The position numbers and the translations under genes are program-made. From Villigracilis sp024434165 (GTDB lineage Bacteria > Chloroflexota > Anaerolineae > Anaerolineales > Villigracilaceae): a stretch of DNA of 64,000 nt. Below are positions 7,710 to 17,119 of the stretch, piece by piece. The stretch spans positions 1 through 64,000 of the forward strand of contig SZPK01000012.1 in NCBI GenBank assembly GCA_030263665.1, given 5' to 3'. The notes under the pieces are model-generated. The model made no database searches, had not been told where the DNA came from, and saw only the letters and a list, made by a program, of their open reading frames with translations. Positions within the stretch are counted from its first letter, which is position 1. Each line of letters starts with the position of its first letter.

Positions 7710-9805
7710 GGCAAATATTCAGAGCAATCGTCCGGCACGGTTTTCGGCACGAGCAGCTGCACATTGACTTCCTTGAAGGTCTGCACTTCCTGGTAATAGC
7801 AAAGCACGGGGATGGAAACCCACTTGACCCAGGCATTGTTCTCCTCGCCGAATTCGTAGGTGGCGTCCTTGACCGGCGTGCGGAGCGGCTCGGTGACGAT
7901 GAGCGAGAAACGCTGGGCGGCGATGTCGCGGTAGAACGCCTGGTAATAGTCGTAATTCGCGCTGAGCGCCTCGTTCATCAAAATCTTTTTCTCATATTCC
8001 CCAACAAAAGAGTCAACGGTGATGTAACCGAAGGTCAACAGTTGGCGCTGGTCCATGAACAGCACGCCGCCGCGGGGCTGCGCTTCATCCACAAACGCCT
8101 GAATTTCCTGCAACGCGCTTTCCACCGTGACGGTATCGGGGAGCATGTCGAAGGCTTTTTTATCGGTGGTATCCGTCAGCACCATGAGGGTGTTGAGTTC
8201 GTCACCGTAATCAAAGGAGCGCAGCTGCCGCAAGGGAGTGACTGCGGGAACGATGAGCGAAGCGGCGAGCGCCACGCGCACCCATGAAGGCATCTCGTTC
8301 TTCAAGACAACGTCCTTCCCGCCGTTGACCCAGGCGATGAAGGCGGTGAACGCCGTGCCGATCAGGAACATATCCATGTTGTGCAGGTCGCCGCCGCCGC
8401 CGATCTTGGTGCTGGCGATCAAGCCCACGACCAAAAACGCCAGCAGGGGTCCCGCGATGGCGAGTTTTTGCCAGATGTTCACATTCCATTTTTTCGCGGC
8501 GGCAAGCCAGAGGAGAAAAATTGCAAGAGGCAGAACGGCAATCAACAAACCGAGCAAAATGCCCGTTCCGTATGTCGGGTTGGGGAGCAGGCGGTACCAC
8601 AGCAGCGGCTGGTCTGTCACGGCGTTGGCGATGAATTCCGAGTTGACGCCGGTGGAGGCAATCTGTTCGGTGACGTCGGTCACACCTGCAGGGGCGGAGG
8701 GGCGGTTGAGGAGCGGAATCAGTTTCGGGAGCAGGTAGCCTCCAAAGGCGCCGGACAAACCCAAAGCGATTGCCCGAACCCAATGGGCTCGATCCAGTCT
8801 CCCGTCCCGCAGTGAAGCGCCCGCCAACTCCAGCATCCCAATCCATAAACCGGGGGCAAACAACCAGGTGAAACGGCTCGACTGGGCGAAATATCCCGCA
8901 TAGACGATCAACGGAACCGCCAGCCATAACGGTTTGCGCCAGAGGAAGACCGTGAGCGCGGCAGCCAGGACGAGCGGCGCGTGAATGGGACCCTGCCTCA
9001 AGAACAGGAAGACCCACAACGTCATCAACAGCCAGATGCGCGCGTTTTTATCGGCAACGATGAACGCCGCCAGCCCCACCAGGAAATAGGGAAGGATCAA
9101 CGTGAGACCGATCCACAGCCTTACGGTTTCGATGCTTACGCCGGGAATCAAAAACGGCAGACCGCCCACCAGCATGCGCCCCGGGTCGAGCAGGACGTAA
9201 ACATCCTGATCGTCGGCAAGCCCGTAACGGTCGCGCCCGAAGCGCATCGAATAATCCCAGATGCGGTTGCCCTCCGACCATGCCTGCGAAAACGGATAAT
9301 CGGTGACGCCCTGCAAGGACACCGCAATCGTGAACATGCTCGAAGTCAGAATCAACGCAGCGAGGAACGGTTTCCATTCGATCAGCGGCTCGCCGCGCGT
9401 AAGGAAAAAGGAAAGAAGAAAGACGGTCAACGCCCATAAGAGCGCGCGGAAATAAACGCCGTCGAAGACAATGCCCCACATGGTGCGCTGCAAAAACCAT
9501 ACCGGCACGACCAGCACAAGAAAAGCCAGCGCCAGGCGCACAGCCGTAAACTTGTTCCGAACTGTTACGAATTTTTGGGAAGCGGAGAGAAATTCCTTGC
9601 GGCGAAAAACAGCAAAACCGACGCCCGCCAGCACGGCCGCGCAGGTCAAAACAAATGCAATGAAAAGGACGAACCAGCGCGGCGAGAACTGCCCCACCGC
9701 TTCGCCCGTCCCCCAGGCGACGTGATAAAACTCGACACTCGCGCCAATCAAAATGACGGCGGATACCAGGATCGAGAAAATTTGCGGAACGAAAAAACGC
9801 CTCAT
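7706..9805 (-). CDS. Large polytopic membrane protein, GT-C-like, paralogue of the 40643-42643 product
   Basis: A 699-residue protein with about 12-13 hydrophobic segments up to about residue 530 and a soluble C-terminal domain. I cannot name the family. It shares three motifs with the product of 40643-42643: YPFSxxWSEGxR in the first large external loop (an acidic residue placed like a GT-C catalytic Asp/Glu), LWYRLLPN, and STKIGGGGDLHNMD before the last membrane helices. The soluble ends also match (RQLLTF, the AWVKW/AWVRF region). I infer a membrane glycosyltransferase or polymerase that uses lipid-linked sugars. The start ATG overlaps the stop of the upstream GT4 gene by 4 bases (ATGA), so translation is coupled. 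Confidence 0.7.
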   Translation of the reverse strand: MRRFFVPQIFSILVSAVILIGASVEFYHVAWGTGEAVGQFSPRWFVLFIAFVLTCAAVLAGVGFAVFRRKEFLSASQKFVTVRNKFTAVRLALAFLVLVVPVWFLQRTMWGIVFDGVYFRALLWALTVFLLSFFLTRGEPLIEWKPFLAALILTSSMFTIAVSLQGVTDYPFSQAWSEGNRIWDYSMRFGRDRYGLADDQDVYVLLDPGRMLVGGLPFLIPGVSIETVRLWIGLTLILPYFLVGLAAFIVADKNARIWLLMTLWVFLFLRQGPIHAPLVLAAALTVFLWRKPLWLAVPLIVYAGYFAQSSRFTWLFAPGLWIGMLELAGASLRDGRLDRAHWVRAIALGLSGAFGGYLLPKLIPLLNRPSAPAGVTDVTEQIASTGVNSEFIANAVTDQPLLWYRLLPNPTYGTGILLGLLIAVLPLAIFLLWLAAAKKWNVNIWQKLAIAGPLLAFLVVGLIASTKIGGGGDLHNMDMFLIGTAFTAFIAWVNGGKDVVLKNEMPSWVRVALAASLIVPAVTPLRQLRSFDYGDELNTLMVLTDTTDKKAFDMLPDTVTVESALQEIQAFVDEAQPRGGVLFMDQRQLLTFGYITVDSFVGEYEKKILMNEALSANYDYYQAFYRDIAAQRFSLIVTEPLRTPVKDATYEFGEENNAWVKWVSIPVLCYYQEVQTFKEVNVQLLVPKTVPDDCSEYLP

Positions 9806-10986
9806 GCCTCACCCGTGCCTGACTCTGCTGCGGAGGCTTTCCCTTCGCCCAAGCCTTGTTCGATCACCTGCAAATACTGTCCACACATTCGGTTGGTCGT
9901 ATAGGATTCAAGGATTCGCGCCCTGCCCCTGCCGCCCATTTCACGGCGTTGGGCTTCGGGCGCGGAGCATAATTGTAATACAGCATCTGCCAGCGCCCCC
10001 GGAGACTCCAGCGGAACTAAGAAACCATGCGCGCCGTGTTCCACCACGTCCTCCACGCCTTCCACCCGCGCAGCAACGACCGGTAATCCCGCCATCATCG
10101 CTTCCAGCAAAGCCATCGGCAGCCCTTCCCAGCGCGAAGGCAGGACGAAAACATCCGCCGCGGCGAGCAATTCGGGGATGTCGTTCCACAGTCCGAGCAG
10201 TTTCACTTTTTCCTGCAAGCCCAGCGCTTCGATCTGACGGGATAGCTGCTCGCGCAATGGTCCCTCGCCGCAGATGCCTGCCACCGCGCGGTCATTGACC
10301 TGCGCCACCTTCGACATGGCTTCGACGAGAAATTCATGCCCCTTTTCATAGACCAGCCTGCCAACCGCCAGCAGGAAAATTTCATCGGCGCGCAAACCGA
10401 TTTTTCGGCGCACGGCGTTTCGATCCACTCCGCTGACATCGAAAGGCATGATGGCGTTGTGGATGACTTTGATTCGGTTCGGGTCCACGCCCGCTTGCAC
10501 GGCGTTGCGCTTTGTGCGGGAGGACGAGGCGACCAGCGTCTGAATCACGCTGCGATTGACAAGGAAGGTGTGCAGCCGTTCGCGCCAGGCAGACATGCCG
10601 CGAATCTCGCCTAGGTGTGTGCCCACACGGGCGCGAATCCCCGCCAGTTTGGCGAGCGGCAGACCCAGCATGTTGCTGTCGTGCGTGAAGGTGATGATCG
10701 CATCGAACTTCCCCTGTTTGAGAATCCTCCACAAGCGCCACAAGCCGGCGATCAACTTCGGCAGGCTGAGCAATCCGCCCGCTTGTTTGTCGAAGGCTTG
10801 CAGGTTGTGGATTGGGAATGAATAACTCTTCTTCCATTTTTCATGCAAGCCGTCGCGGTCGTAAAAAAATGCAACCGTGACTTGATGACCATGCGCCTGG
10901 AACCATCCTGCCTGTTCCAAAAGCAGTTTTTGCGCGCCGCCCACCGCCATCTGCGTGCCGAGGAGGAGGAGGGAATATGGTCTCAT
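9802..10986 (-). CDS. GT4-family glycosyltransferase
   Basis: A 394-residue retaining GT-B enzyme. The N-terminal domain has the glycine-rich acceptor loop MAVGGAQKLL near residues 13-22. The C-terminal domain carries LLAVGRLVYEKG (donor site start), GEGPLREQL, the LPSRWEGLPMALLEAM segment with the E-x7-E pair, and a G-x-P-V-V turn. It would transfer a hexose or amino sugar from an NDP donor to a lipid-linked glycan at the cytoplasmic face. It overlaps both neighbours by 4 bases, so it is part of a tightly coupled operon. The last 20 or so residues (GEGKASAAESG) are low-complexity. Sugar specificity cannot be read from sequence. Confidence 0.88.
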   Translation of the reverse strand: MRPYSLLLLGTQMAVGGAQKLLLEQAGWFQAHGHQVTVAFFYDRDGLHEKWKKSYSFPIHNLQAFDKQAGGLLSLPKLIAGLWRLWRILKQGKFDAIITFTHDSNMLGLPLAKLAGIRARVGTHLGEIRGMSAWRERLHTFLVNRSVIQTLVASSSRTKRNAVQAGVDPNRIKVIHNAIMPFDVSGVDRNAVRRKIGLRADEIFLLAVGRLVYEKGHEFLVEAMSKVAQVNDRAVAGICGEGPLREQLSRQIEALGLQEKVKLLGLWNDIPELLAAADVFVLPSRWEGLPMALLEAMMAGLPVVAARVEGVEDVVEHGAHGFLVPLESPGALADAVLQLCSAPEAQRREMGGRGRARILESYTTNRMCGQYLQVIEQGLGEGKASAAESGTGEA

Positions 10987-12071
10987 CGCCTCTCCGCCAG
11001 CACTTGCTCGAAGAACGCCAGCCGCGCTTCTTCCTTTTTGCGCTGGTCGAGATACGGTGCAACGGCGTTCAAGTCCACCCGTTTGCCCATCATTGCGCGC
11101 GCAAACCGGCGAATCGGTTCGGCATGGGTATCAAGATTGTCTTCGGTGTTGGGAATCTGGAGAATGGTCGGCAGGTTGACCCCGCTCAAATCCGTGTCGT
11201 GATAAGCGAGCAAAAGAGGCAGTCCATATAAAACCGCCTCGCGGACCTTGAGGGGGCAGGCTTCCTGCATGTTCTTTCGGTGTAAAGCCAGTGTGCCGCA
11301 AGCCACATCCGTTTTCAAAAAGACCTCGCGGATCTGCGCATACGAAAGGAATCCGTGCATGGTCACATTGGGCGGAATGGGCATATCCACATCGCCTGTC
11401 GAATAGCCGACGATATTGACGTCCACATCCGGGCTTGCCTGCGCAAAGCGGAGCAGTTTGTCTACGCCGTGCCAGTTCATGCCGGGCGTACCGACCAGGG
11501 TCAGCGCAGGTTTATCGTTTTGGGGCGGCGGCAAAACCTCCACCGTTTTCATATCCACGCCGTTGGAGATAACCACACTGCGCTGATTCGCCTTCAGCGG
11601 GAAGATGCCGGTCAGCTCGCGGGTGGGGGCAACGATCCCCGCCGCAGGAGCAAACGTCAGTCCGCGCGTGAGGCGATTCAACCAGTAAAAGAATTTGCCG
11701 CGCGTGCCGTACTCCACCCGGTCATCCGAGTTGATCTCCAAAACGACGGGCGCGATTCCAAAGAGACGATGAAGGGGATACGAATACAGCCCGAAACGCA
11801 GATAGATGACATCAGGCTGGTATTCCCGAATGGCACCAAGCATTCGCTTCAATGCAGACGCGCGGTTTATCTCGCGTTTCAGGAGGTTGGTCTGCGCCTC
11901 GAAGATGAACTGCCGTTCTTCGGGAAAGGGAATCTCCGCCGGGGTCAGGCTGAAGAGCGCGACCTCATGCCCCCATTCGCGCCAGATTCCCATCTGGGTT
12001 TGAATCTTCTTCCCCACGCCGCCCCGCATGATCTCCGGCGCGATGTGGACGGTGATGTAGGCAATGCGCAT
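10983..12071 (-). CDS. GT4-like glycosyltransferase
   Basis: A 362-residue GT-B-type protein. The N-terminal domain starts MRIAYITVHIAPEIMRGGVGKK, with the usual Gly-rich loop. The C-terminal domain has LVGTPGMNWHGVDKLL in place of the common VGRL..KG, and the E-x7-E pair appears as EACPLKVRE, followed by LYGLPLLL. These departures make it a divergent GT4. It sits between a GT4 gene and the asparagine synthetase homologue with a 4-base overlap and a 3-base gap, so it belongs to the same operon. Donor and acceptor are unknown. Confidence 0.78.
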   Translation of the reverse strand: MRIAYITVHIAPEIMRGGVGKKIQTQMGIWREWGHEVALFSLTPAEIPFPEERQFIFEAQTNLLKREINRASALKRMLGAIREYQPDVIYLRFGLYSYPLHRLFGIAPVVLEINSDDRVEYGTRGKFFYWLNRLTRGLTFAPAAGIVAPTRELTGIFPLKANQRSVVISNGVDMKTVEVLPPPQNDKPALTLVGTPGMNWHGVDKLLRFAQASPDVDVNIVGYSTGDVDMPIPPNVTMHGFLSYAQIREVFLKTDVACGTLALHRKNMQEACPLKVREAVLYGLPLLLAYHDTDLSGVNLPTILQIPNTEDNLDTHAEPIRRFARAMMGKRVDLNAVAPYLDQRKKEEARLAFFEQVLAERR

Positions 12072-12074
12072 GAG

Positions 12075-14057
12075 TTACCCGGCTTCCAGGATTTGCTGCT
12101 TCCGCCACTGCTCAAGGTTGATCCAGCGCCAAAGCGTGGAACCGAGGTCGCGCCGCCCGGCGCGATGCTCCGCGAGCAGGGTCTTCGTTTTCGAAGAATC
12201 CAAATACGGATTTTCAGCGAAGGATTTGGAATTAAAAATGTCATCCACCCAGTCCTTCAAATCGCCGGATATCCAGACCCGTTCCGGTGTGACAAACCCC
12301 ATCTTATCCATGCGGGCGCGGATCGGTTCGGGCAGGACGTCCTTCATGGAGTTTCTCAGAACAAACTTGGTCCGGGCGTTCCTGATCTTTTGTTCCTCCG
12401 GCAAAGAGAACACAAATTCCACCAGGCGATAATCCAGGAATGGGACACGGGCCTCAATGGAATATGCCATCGAGTTCCTGTCTTCGTAGCGCAACAGCGC
12501 AGGCAGGCTGGAACGTACCAATGCCTGATACAGCCGTTTCGATAGCGGCGTTCCGCGGTATTCGATATTTTCATCCGGGTAGCGGGTTTGGAATTTCGAG
12601 GAGAAATCCGGGCGCAGTCCGAGCGCGCCGCGATTCGCGCGCACCCGTCTTTGAAACGCCTGTGGAGCAATCGAGAACAAGGTGTGCTGAATCAAGTGCC
12701 ACCAGGATACACGGTATTGATTGCGATAGGCGGACCACTCCCTCCAAAGGGCAGAGAGCGATCCCTGCGTCAGGAGCGTTCCCCAATACGAGTCGAAGTA
12801 GGGATGGTAGCCAGCCAGCATTTCGTCGCTGCCTTGTCCATCCAACAGGACGCGCACGCCGCGCCGGGCGGCAATTCGCATAACGCACCATTGCGCGTAA
12901 ATGCTTGTCGAACCGAAGGGTTCATCCTGATGCCAGAGCAGGCGCTGCAGGTCTTCCAGCAGGTTCTGCGGGGAGGGAAATGTGAAATTGCGCTCGGCAG
13001 ACGTGACAGCCAGTACGCTCTCGATATATTTGCGTTCGTCGAAGCGTTCGTCTTCAAAGCAGGAGGAGAACGTCTTTTGTTTCTCGCCGATCAACTCCGA
13101 CGGGACAACGCGATCGGAGAACAGGAGTTTATTCGCCACGCACACAATGGCGGATGAGTCCAACCCGCCGCTCAGGCAGCTGCCAACGGCAACGTCGCTG
13201 CGCAGGTGGAGGCGCACTGCGTCTTCAAAGAGCTCGTGGAAACGCCCTGCATAATCAGAATCCGTTGGAAGGGTAAGCCTGTTATCCGGGTTCAGGTCCC
13301 AGTACCGCTGAACGCGGACGGCAGCGTCCTCCAACACCAGGAAATGAGCGGGGAGCAGCTGATGCACCCCCTCGAAAAACGTTTCATGGCTGTGATCCAT
13401 CAGAGCGTAATTGAGGTAATCATGGACGATTGCATCGTTGGGTCTGCGTTCGATGCCGGTATATCGAAGAACCGCCTTGATCTCGGAGGCAAAGACAAAT
13501 CTTTTGCCGTCGAAGTGATAATAAAAAGGTTTGATTCCAAACCGGTCGCGGGCGCAAAACAGACGGTTCTTCCGCTTGTCATAGAGGGCAAATCCCCACA
13601 TGCCATTGAAGCGGTCTAGGCATTCCACGCCCCAGGCATCGTAGGCGTTGAGAATCACCTCGGTATCGGATTGAGTATGAAACGAATATCCAAGCGCTTG
13701 CAGTTCACGGCGCAGTTCGATGTAATTGTAGATTTCGCCATTGAAGACGATCCAAAGCGAGCCGTCGGCATTGCCCATTGGTTGGTGACCGGTGGGAGAG
13801 AGGTCCAAAATAGAGAGGCGGCGGAAGCCAAAGGCTGCATCAAAGCGCGGCTCGAAGACCTGCTCGATATGCGGAAGGTCCACCTGCGCTGCGCCGTCGT
13901 TTCCTTTACAGGAAACGGTTTTCATGCCGGAAGAGTTGACCAGTAAATAGCCTTCATCGTCCGGTCCGCGGTGACGAATCGTTCCAAGAGAGGCAAGCAA
14001 AGCCTGCAGGTCAATGGGTTGTTTGTTCGTATTCCAAACGCCGAAAATTCCGCACAT
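12075..14057 (-). CDS. asnB: Glutamine-dependent asparagine synthetase homologue (AsnB family)
   Basis: A 660-residue two-domain enzyme. Residues 1 to about 215 are the class II glutaminase: Cys2 nucleophile after Met removal (MCGIFG), RHRGPDDEG, FNGEIYNY at 106-112, and SDTE. Residues about 240-640 are the synthetase with the ATP PP-loop SGGLDSS at 296-302, DGQGSDE and the ARVPFLD segment. Length is typical of AsnB. In surface-glycan loci such enzymes are often not for asparagine: they amidate uronic-acid sugars (compare WbpS of Pseudomonas aeruginosa O6). The WbpA/B/D/E set elsewhere in the window would supply a uronic acid, so amidation is a reasonable inference, though true asparagine synthesis cannot be excluded. 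Confidence 0.88.
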   Translation of the reverse strand: MCGIFGVWNTNKQPIDLQALLASLGTIRHRGPDDEGYLLVNSSGMKTVSCKGNDGAAQVDLPHIEQVFEPRFDAAFGFRRLSILDLSPTGHQPMGNADGSLWIVFNGEIYNYIELRRELQALGYSFHTQSDTEVILNAYDAWGVECLDRFNGMWGFALYDKRKNRLFCARDRFGIKPFYYHFDGKRFVFASEIKAVLRYTGIERRPNDAIVHDYLNYALMDHSHETFFEGVHQLLPAHFLVLEDAAVRVQRYWDLNPDNRLTLPTDSDYAGRFHELFEDAVRLHLRSDVAVGSCLSGGLDSSAIVCVANKLLFSDRVVPSELIGEKQKTFSSCFEDERFDERKYIESVLAVTSAERNFTFPSPQNLLEDLQRLLWHQDEPFGSTSIYAQWCVMRIAARRGVRVLLDGQGSDEMLAGYHPYFDSYWGTLLTQGSLSALWREWSAYRNQYRVSWWHLIQHTLFSIAPQAFQRRVRANRGALGLRPDFSSKFQTRYPDENIEYRGTPLSKRLYQALVRSSLPALLRYEDRNSMAYSIEARVPFLDYRLVEFVFSLPEEQKIRNARTKFVLRNSMKDVLPEPIRARMDKMGFVTPERVWISGDLKDWVDDIFNSKSFAENPYLDSSKTKTLLAEHRAGRRDLGSTLWRWINLEQWRKQQILEAG

Positions 14058-14076
14058 GTTTCCATTACTCCAAAAA

Positions 14077-15330
14077 TCAATCGTTCAACCGTATCTGTTT
14101 CAATGTTTGCGAAAATTTGGAAAAATTCAGGCGGGCGTTGTATTGCGCCTCCCATACCTGACGGCTTCCAAGTCGTTTGTTCATCATTTCGTCCGGGTTA
14201 TCAATCAAATGGAAGATGGCGGAGGATATTTCATCCAGAGCAGGGTTTTTACCGACCAGAAGCCCATTCCGTTCGGAGACGATCTCCTTGTTCCCCCCCA
14301 CCGCCGTGGCAAGAACCGGAATGCCGCAACTAATTGCTTCCATGATGGATACAGGCGTTCCCTCGGTCTCGCTCAAATTCATGAACAGGTCGAACGGCTG
14401 TTCCCGGTACATGCGCATCAGAGCGGCGTGATCCGAATATCCAGGAAAATGGGCGCTGGCATTGGATGGATATTCCTGAGCCGCGCGTTTTTGGAACTCG
14501 TCGCGCAAGCCGCCGCTGCCAATATGCGTCCATTCGAAGCGCTGAGACGGCCGCCGCTCCGCGGCATATTTGACCGCCTCAAAAATCAGCCCAATGCGTT
14601 TTTCGGGGCGTATCATGGAACACGAGACGATGCGGAAGACGCCGTCCGAAGACGCCCGGGTTTGAAATCCCGGATCAACAACGCCCAGCAGGGATATTTC
14701 CATGCGGGGAGAAAACTCAGGGTGGCGTTTTTTCAAATGGGCAGCGCCCGCTTGCGAGTCCGGAAAGATGCGGTCAATCCAGGGCAGCGTCGTCTGGCGG
14801 CAGGGGAAGAAGGGCGGATCGTAATATTCCTCTTCGTATATATCATATCCGTGCGCGCGGGTGACAAGGCGCAGGTCGGGGTGTTGCTCGCGGGCAGAGG
14901 CGATTCCGGTGGTTGCATGGTCGAACCAGTAGGTGTAAAACAGGCAGTCACGAGAATTCAGATTTTGTTTACGAAGGAAGTCATGCACCCATCGGCGCGT
15001 CAATTCGGCTTTGCCGGAAAACGCGATCAGGCGGCGCCAGGCGGAAAATGAAAACCGGGGAAAGCCTGATTCGCGAAACCCACGATGAAAAATTCGGGAA
15101 GAAACAGCAAGCCGGAACAGATCCATCATGCCGGTGGAGGCAAGCGCATGCGCGTAATCGGTATCCACCATCAAGCCCGTATGGTCCACAGGGTTGGAGT
15201 CCTTGATGGTTTCAGGAACGACAAAAACGCGGTCAAAAACCCCGGACAGGTGTTGCGTCTCAACCGACAAAAAATTCGACTCGCCTCCCTGCACGTATGG
15301 AAAGGAGGCAGTAAACAGAATCAAATTCAC
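14077..15330 (-). CDS. GT4-family glycosyltransferase
   Basis: A 417-residue GT-B enzyme starting with GTG at 15328-15330, with GGAAG upstream. The C-terminal domain has IVSCSMIRPEKRIGLIFEA at the donor-binding start, HIGSGGLRDEF and NLSETEGTPVSIMEAIS with the E-x7-E pair, then GIPVLAT and GGNKEIV. The N-terminal domain carries a His-rich acceptor segment (TRAHGYDIYEEEYYD). It resembles colanic-acid-type GT4 enzymes (WcaL/AmsK style), a comparison from memory of the family. Its gap to the nucleotidyltransferase gene upstream is 3 bases, so it belongs to the same transcription unit. Confidence 0.85.
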   Translation of the reverse strand: MNLILFTASFPYVQGGESNFLSVETQHLSGVFDRVFVVPETIKDSNPVDHTGLMVDTDYAHALASTGMMDLFRLAVSSRIFHRGFRESGFPRFSFSAWRRLIAFSGKAELTRRWVHDFLRKQNLNSRDCLFYTYWFDHATTGIASAREQHPDLRLVTRAHGYDIYEEEYYDPPFFPCRQTTLPWIDRIFPDSQAGAAHLKKRHPEFSPRMEISLLGVVDPGFQTRASSDGVFRIVSCSMIRPEKRIGLIFEAVKYAAERRPSQRFEWTHIGSGGLRDEFQKRAAQEYPSNASAHFPGYSDHAALMRMYREQPFDLFMNLSETEGTPVSIMEAISCGIPVLATAVGGNKEIVSERNGLLVGKNPALDEISSAIFHLIDNPDEMMNKRLGSRQVWEAQYNARLNFSKFSQTLKQIRLND

Positions 15331-15333
15331 TTT

Positions 15334-16044
15334 TCATTCTTCCTTCAAAAACGCTTCTCGATTTTTCGCAAATTCTTCGATGGCGCGCTCGTAATCGTCG
15401 TGCCTGCCGATATCGAGCCAGTAGCCGTCGAAATTGAAGACATTGACCTTCTTCCCGTCGCGCATCAGTTTGATGACCAGTTCGGGCAGGTCGAGGCGCT
15501 GACCGTTCGGGATGTAAGTCAGGATTTCAGGCTCGAACAGGTAAATGCCCATGCTCACGGAATAGTGATAGGTGGGCTTTTCGATGTAATTGGAAACCCA
15601 ATTGTCCGCATCCACTTCGATCACGCCGAGGTCAATCTTCACATCGCGTTGATAGCAGGCGACGGTCGCCAGTGCGCCGCGTTCGCGGTGATAGTTGAGC
15701 ATGGCGCTGTAATCAATGGTCGTGAGCAGGTCGCCGTTCATCACCAGGAAAGTATCGTTCAAGTTCGGCACAAGCGCAATCGGTCCCGCCGTGCCGAGCG
15801 GCTGGTCTTCGTGGGAATACGAGATTTTCGTATTGAACTTGCTCCCATCGCCGCAGTACGCCATCAGCAGTTCGGCAAGGTAGCCTGTCGCCAGCGTGAT
15901 GTCGTCGAAGCCTTTCTTCTGCAACTGGCGGATGACGATCTCCAGAATCGGCATGTCGCCGATGGGCATGAGCGGTTTGGGAAGGATGGTCGTGTATGGG
16001 GCAAGGCGCGTGCCTTTGCCGCCAGCGAGAATCACTGCGCGCAT
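15334..16044 (-). CDS. Sugar-phosphate nucleotidyltransferase
   Basis: A 236-residue enzyme from the ATG at 16042-16044; a longer frame upstream would overlap the dehydratase gene. It starts MRAVILAGGKGTRLAPYT, the signature loop of NTP-transferases (RmlA, GMP and PtmE types), followed by LPKPLMPIG, the catalytic NGDLLT and a YWLDIGRHDDY ending. The size matches the single-domain type without the C-terminal beta-helix of GMP or GlmU. It activates a sugar-1-phosphate as an NDP-sugar. The gene directly upstream is a LegB-like 4,6-dehydratase and the next a reductase, so the trio should make one activated deoxysugar. GTP use (PtmE-like or mannose-1-phosphate type) is possible but unproven. Confidence 0.85.
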   Translation of the reverse strand: MRAVILAGGKGTRLAPYTTILPKPLMPIGDMPILEIVIRQLQKKGFDDITLATGYLAELLMAYCGDGSKFNTKISYSHEDQPLGTAGPIALVPNLNDTFLVMNGDLLTTIDYSAMLNYHRERGALATVACYQRDVKIDLGVIEVDADNWVSNYIEKPTYHYSVSMGIYLFEPEILTYIPNGQRLDLPELVIKLMRDGKKVNVFNFDGYWLDIGRHDDYERAIEEFAKNREAFLKEE

Positions 16045-16045
16045 G

Positions 16046-17035
16046 TCACACCGTGTATTGGTCGGGGCGATACAGGTCAATGTGGGCGGAGATCCACTCG
16101 ATGGTGGCACGCAAGCCTTCGTCGAGGGAGATGCGGGGTTCCCATCCGATCATGCGCTTCGCCTTTTCGTTCGATGCCCATAACTTCATTACTTCGCTTT
16201 TATCGGGTCGAACCCGCTGCGGGTCGGTGACAATCTTCGGGGTCTTGCCGATGATTCCAAAAATCTTGTTCGCCAGATCGCCGATGCGGATGGTGTTGTC
16301 GTTGCCGAGGTTGACTTCCTCGCCAAGCACGCCTTCGGCTTCGGCGACTTTCAAAAAGCCGTCGGCGGTGTCATGCACGAACGTGAAATCGCGCGAAGGT
16401 TCGAGACTGCCGAGTTTGACTTCATCGCGCGTGAGCGACTGCACGATAATCGTTGGAATCACCGCGCGCATGGATTGGCGCGGTCCGTATGTATTGAACG
16501 GGCGCAGCGTAACGACAGGCACTTCAAACGAACGATAAAAACTTTCCGCAATGCGGTCCGCGCCGATCTTGCTGGCGGAATACGGCGACTGTCCCTGCAA
16601 GGGATGCTTCTCGTCAATCGGCACATATTGCGCCGTGCCGTACACTTCGCTGGTCGAAGTATGCACCACGCGCCGCGTTCCAAAATCGCGCGCCGCCATC
16701 AACACGTTGAGCGTGCCCATGATGTTCACGTCAATCACTTCGCGCGGGTTGACATACGAATACGGAATCGCGATCAACGCGCCGAGATGAAACACGGTAT
16801 CCACGCCGCGCACCGCATTGCGAACCGCTTCGTTATCGCGCAGGTCGCCCTGCATCACTTCCACCTGTGCGAACGCATCGGGCGCGATCCATTTCAACAT
16901 GCCAGGGTCGTTGCGCGAGTTGTAGCGCACGAACGCCCGCACCTGCGCGCCTTCGCGGATAAGCCGCTCCACCAAATGGCTGGCGATGAATCCGCCCGCG
17001 CCTGTGACCAAAACTTTTTTACCGTTCCAATTCAT
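16046..17035 (-). CDS. NAD-dependent 4,6-dehydratase, LegB/GDP-sugar type
   Basis: A 329-residue extended SDR enzyme. It has the Rossmann motif VTGAGGFIASHL at residues about 9-20, the STSEVYGT catalytic-loop segment, and YSASK with the Tyr-x3-Lys pair. The stretch HLGALIAIPYSYVNP followed later by GPRQSMRAVIPTII closely resembles, from memory, the LegB (GDP-GlcNAc 4,6-dehydratase) of Campylobacter legionaminate synthesis. It would form a 4-keto-6-deoxy NDP-sugar. It is 1 base from the downstream nucleotidyltransferase and 81 bases after the reductase gene. The rest of the legionaminate route (LegC, LegH, LegG) is not visible in this window, so another deoxysugar is also possible. Confidence 0.8.
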   Translation of the reverse strand: MNWNGKKVLVTGAGGFIASHLVERLIREGAQVRAFVRYNSRNDPGMLKWIAPDAFAQVEVMQGDLRDNEAVRNAVRGVDTVFHLGALIAIPYSYVNPREVIDVNIMGTLNVLMAARDFGTRRVVHTSTSEVYGTAQYVPIDEKHPLQGQSPYSASKIGADRIAESFYRSFEVPVVTLRPFNTYGPRQSMRAVIPTIIVQSLTRDEVKLGSLEPSRDFTFVHDTADGFLKVAEAEGVLGEEVNLGNDNTIRIGDLANKIFGIIGKTPKIVTDPQRVRPDKSEVMKLWASNEKAKRMIGWEPRISLDEGLRATIEWISAHIDLYRPDQYTV

Positions 17036-17060
17036 ACTGTCTCCATTTTTGCGCGTACTC

Positions 17061-17119
17061 TGCGCTCTCTAGCGCAGGACGACATTACGCCCAGCCCCAG
17101 CGTTAGAGAACGCTGGCTA
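17061..17119 (-). repeat. REP-like palindromes
   Basis: TGCGCT/AGCGCA (17061-17076) and CCAGCGTT/AACGCTGG (17097-17116) fill the gap between dehydratase and reductase genes. On the minus strand the second reads GTAGC then the hairpin, and the TAG at 17117-17119 is the stop codon of the reductase gene. Confidence 0.6.

Noticed and set aside
16046..17035. Canonical Gmd or RmlB for the first dehydratase
   Set aside because: It lacks QDGSYLAE of Gmd and the dTDP-glucose-type pattern of RmlB; the ALIAIPYSYV and GPRQSMRAVIPT features fit LegB-like enzymes better.
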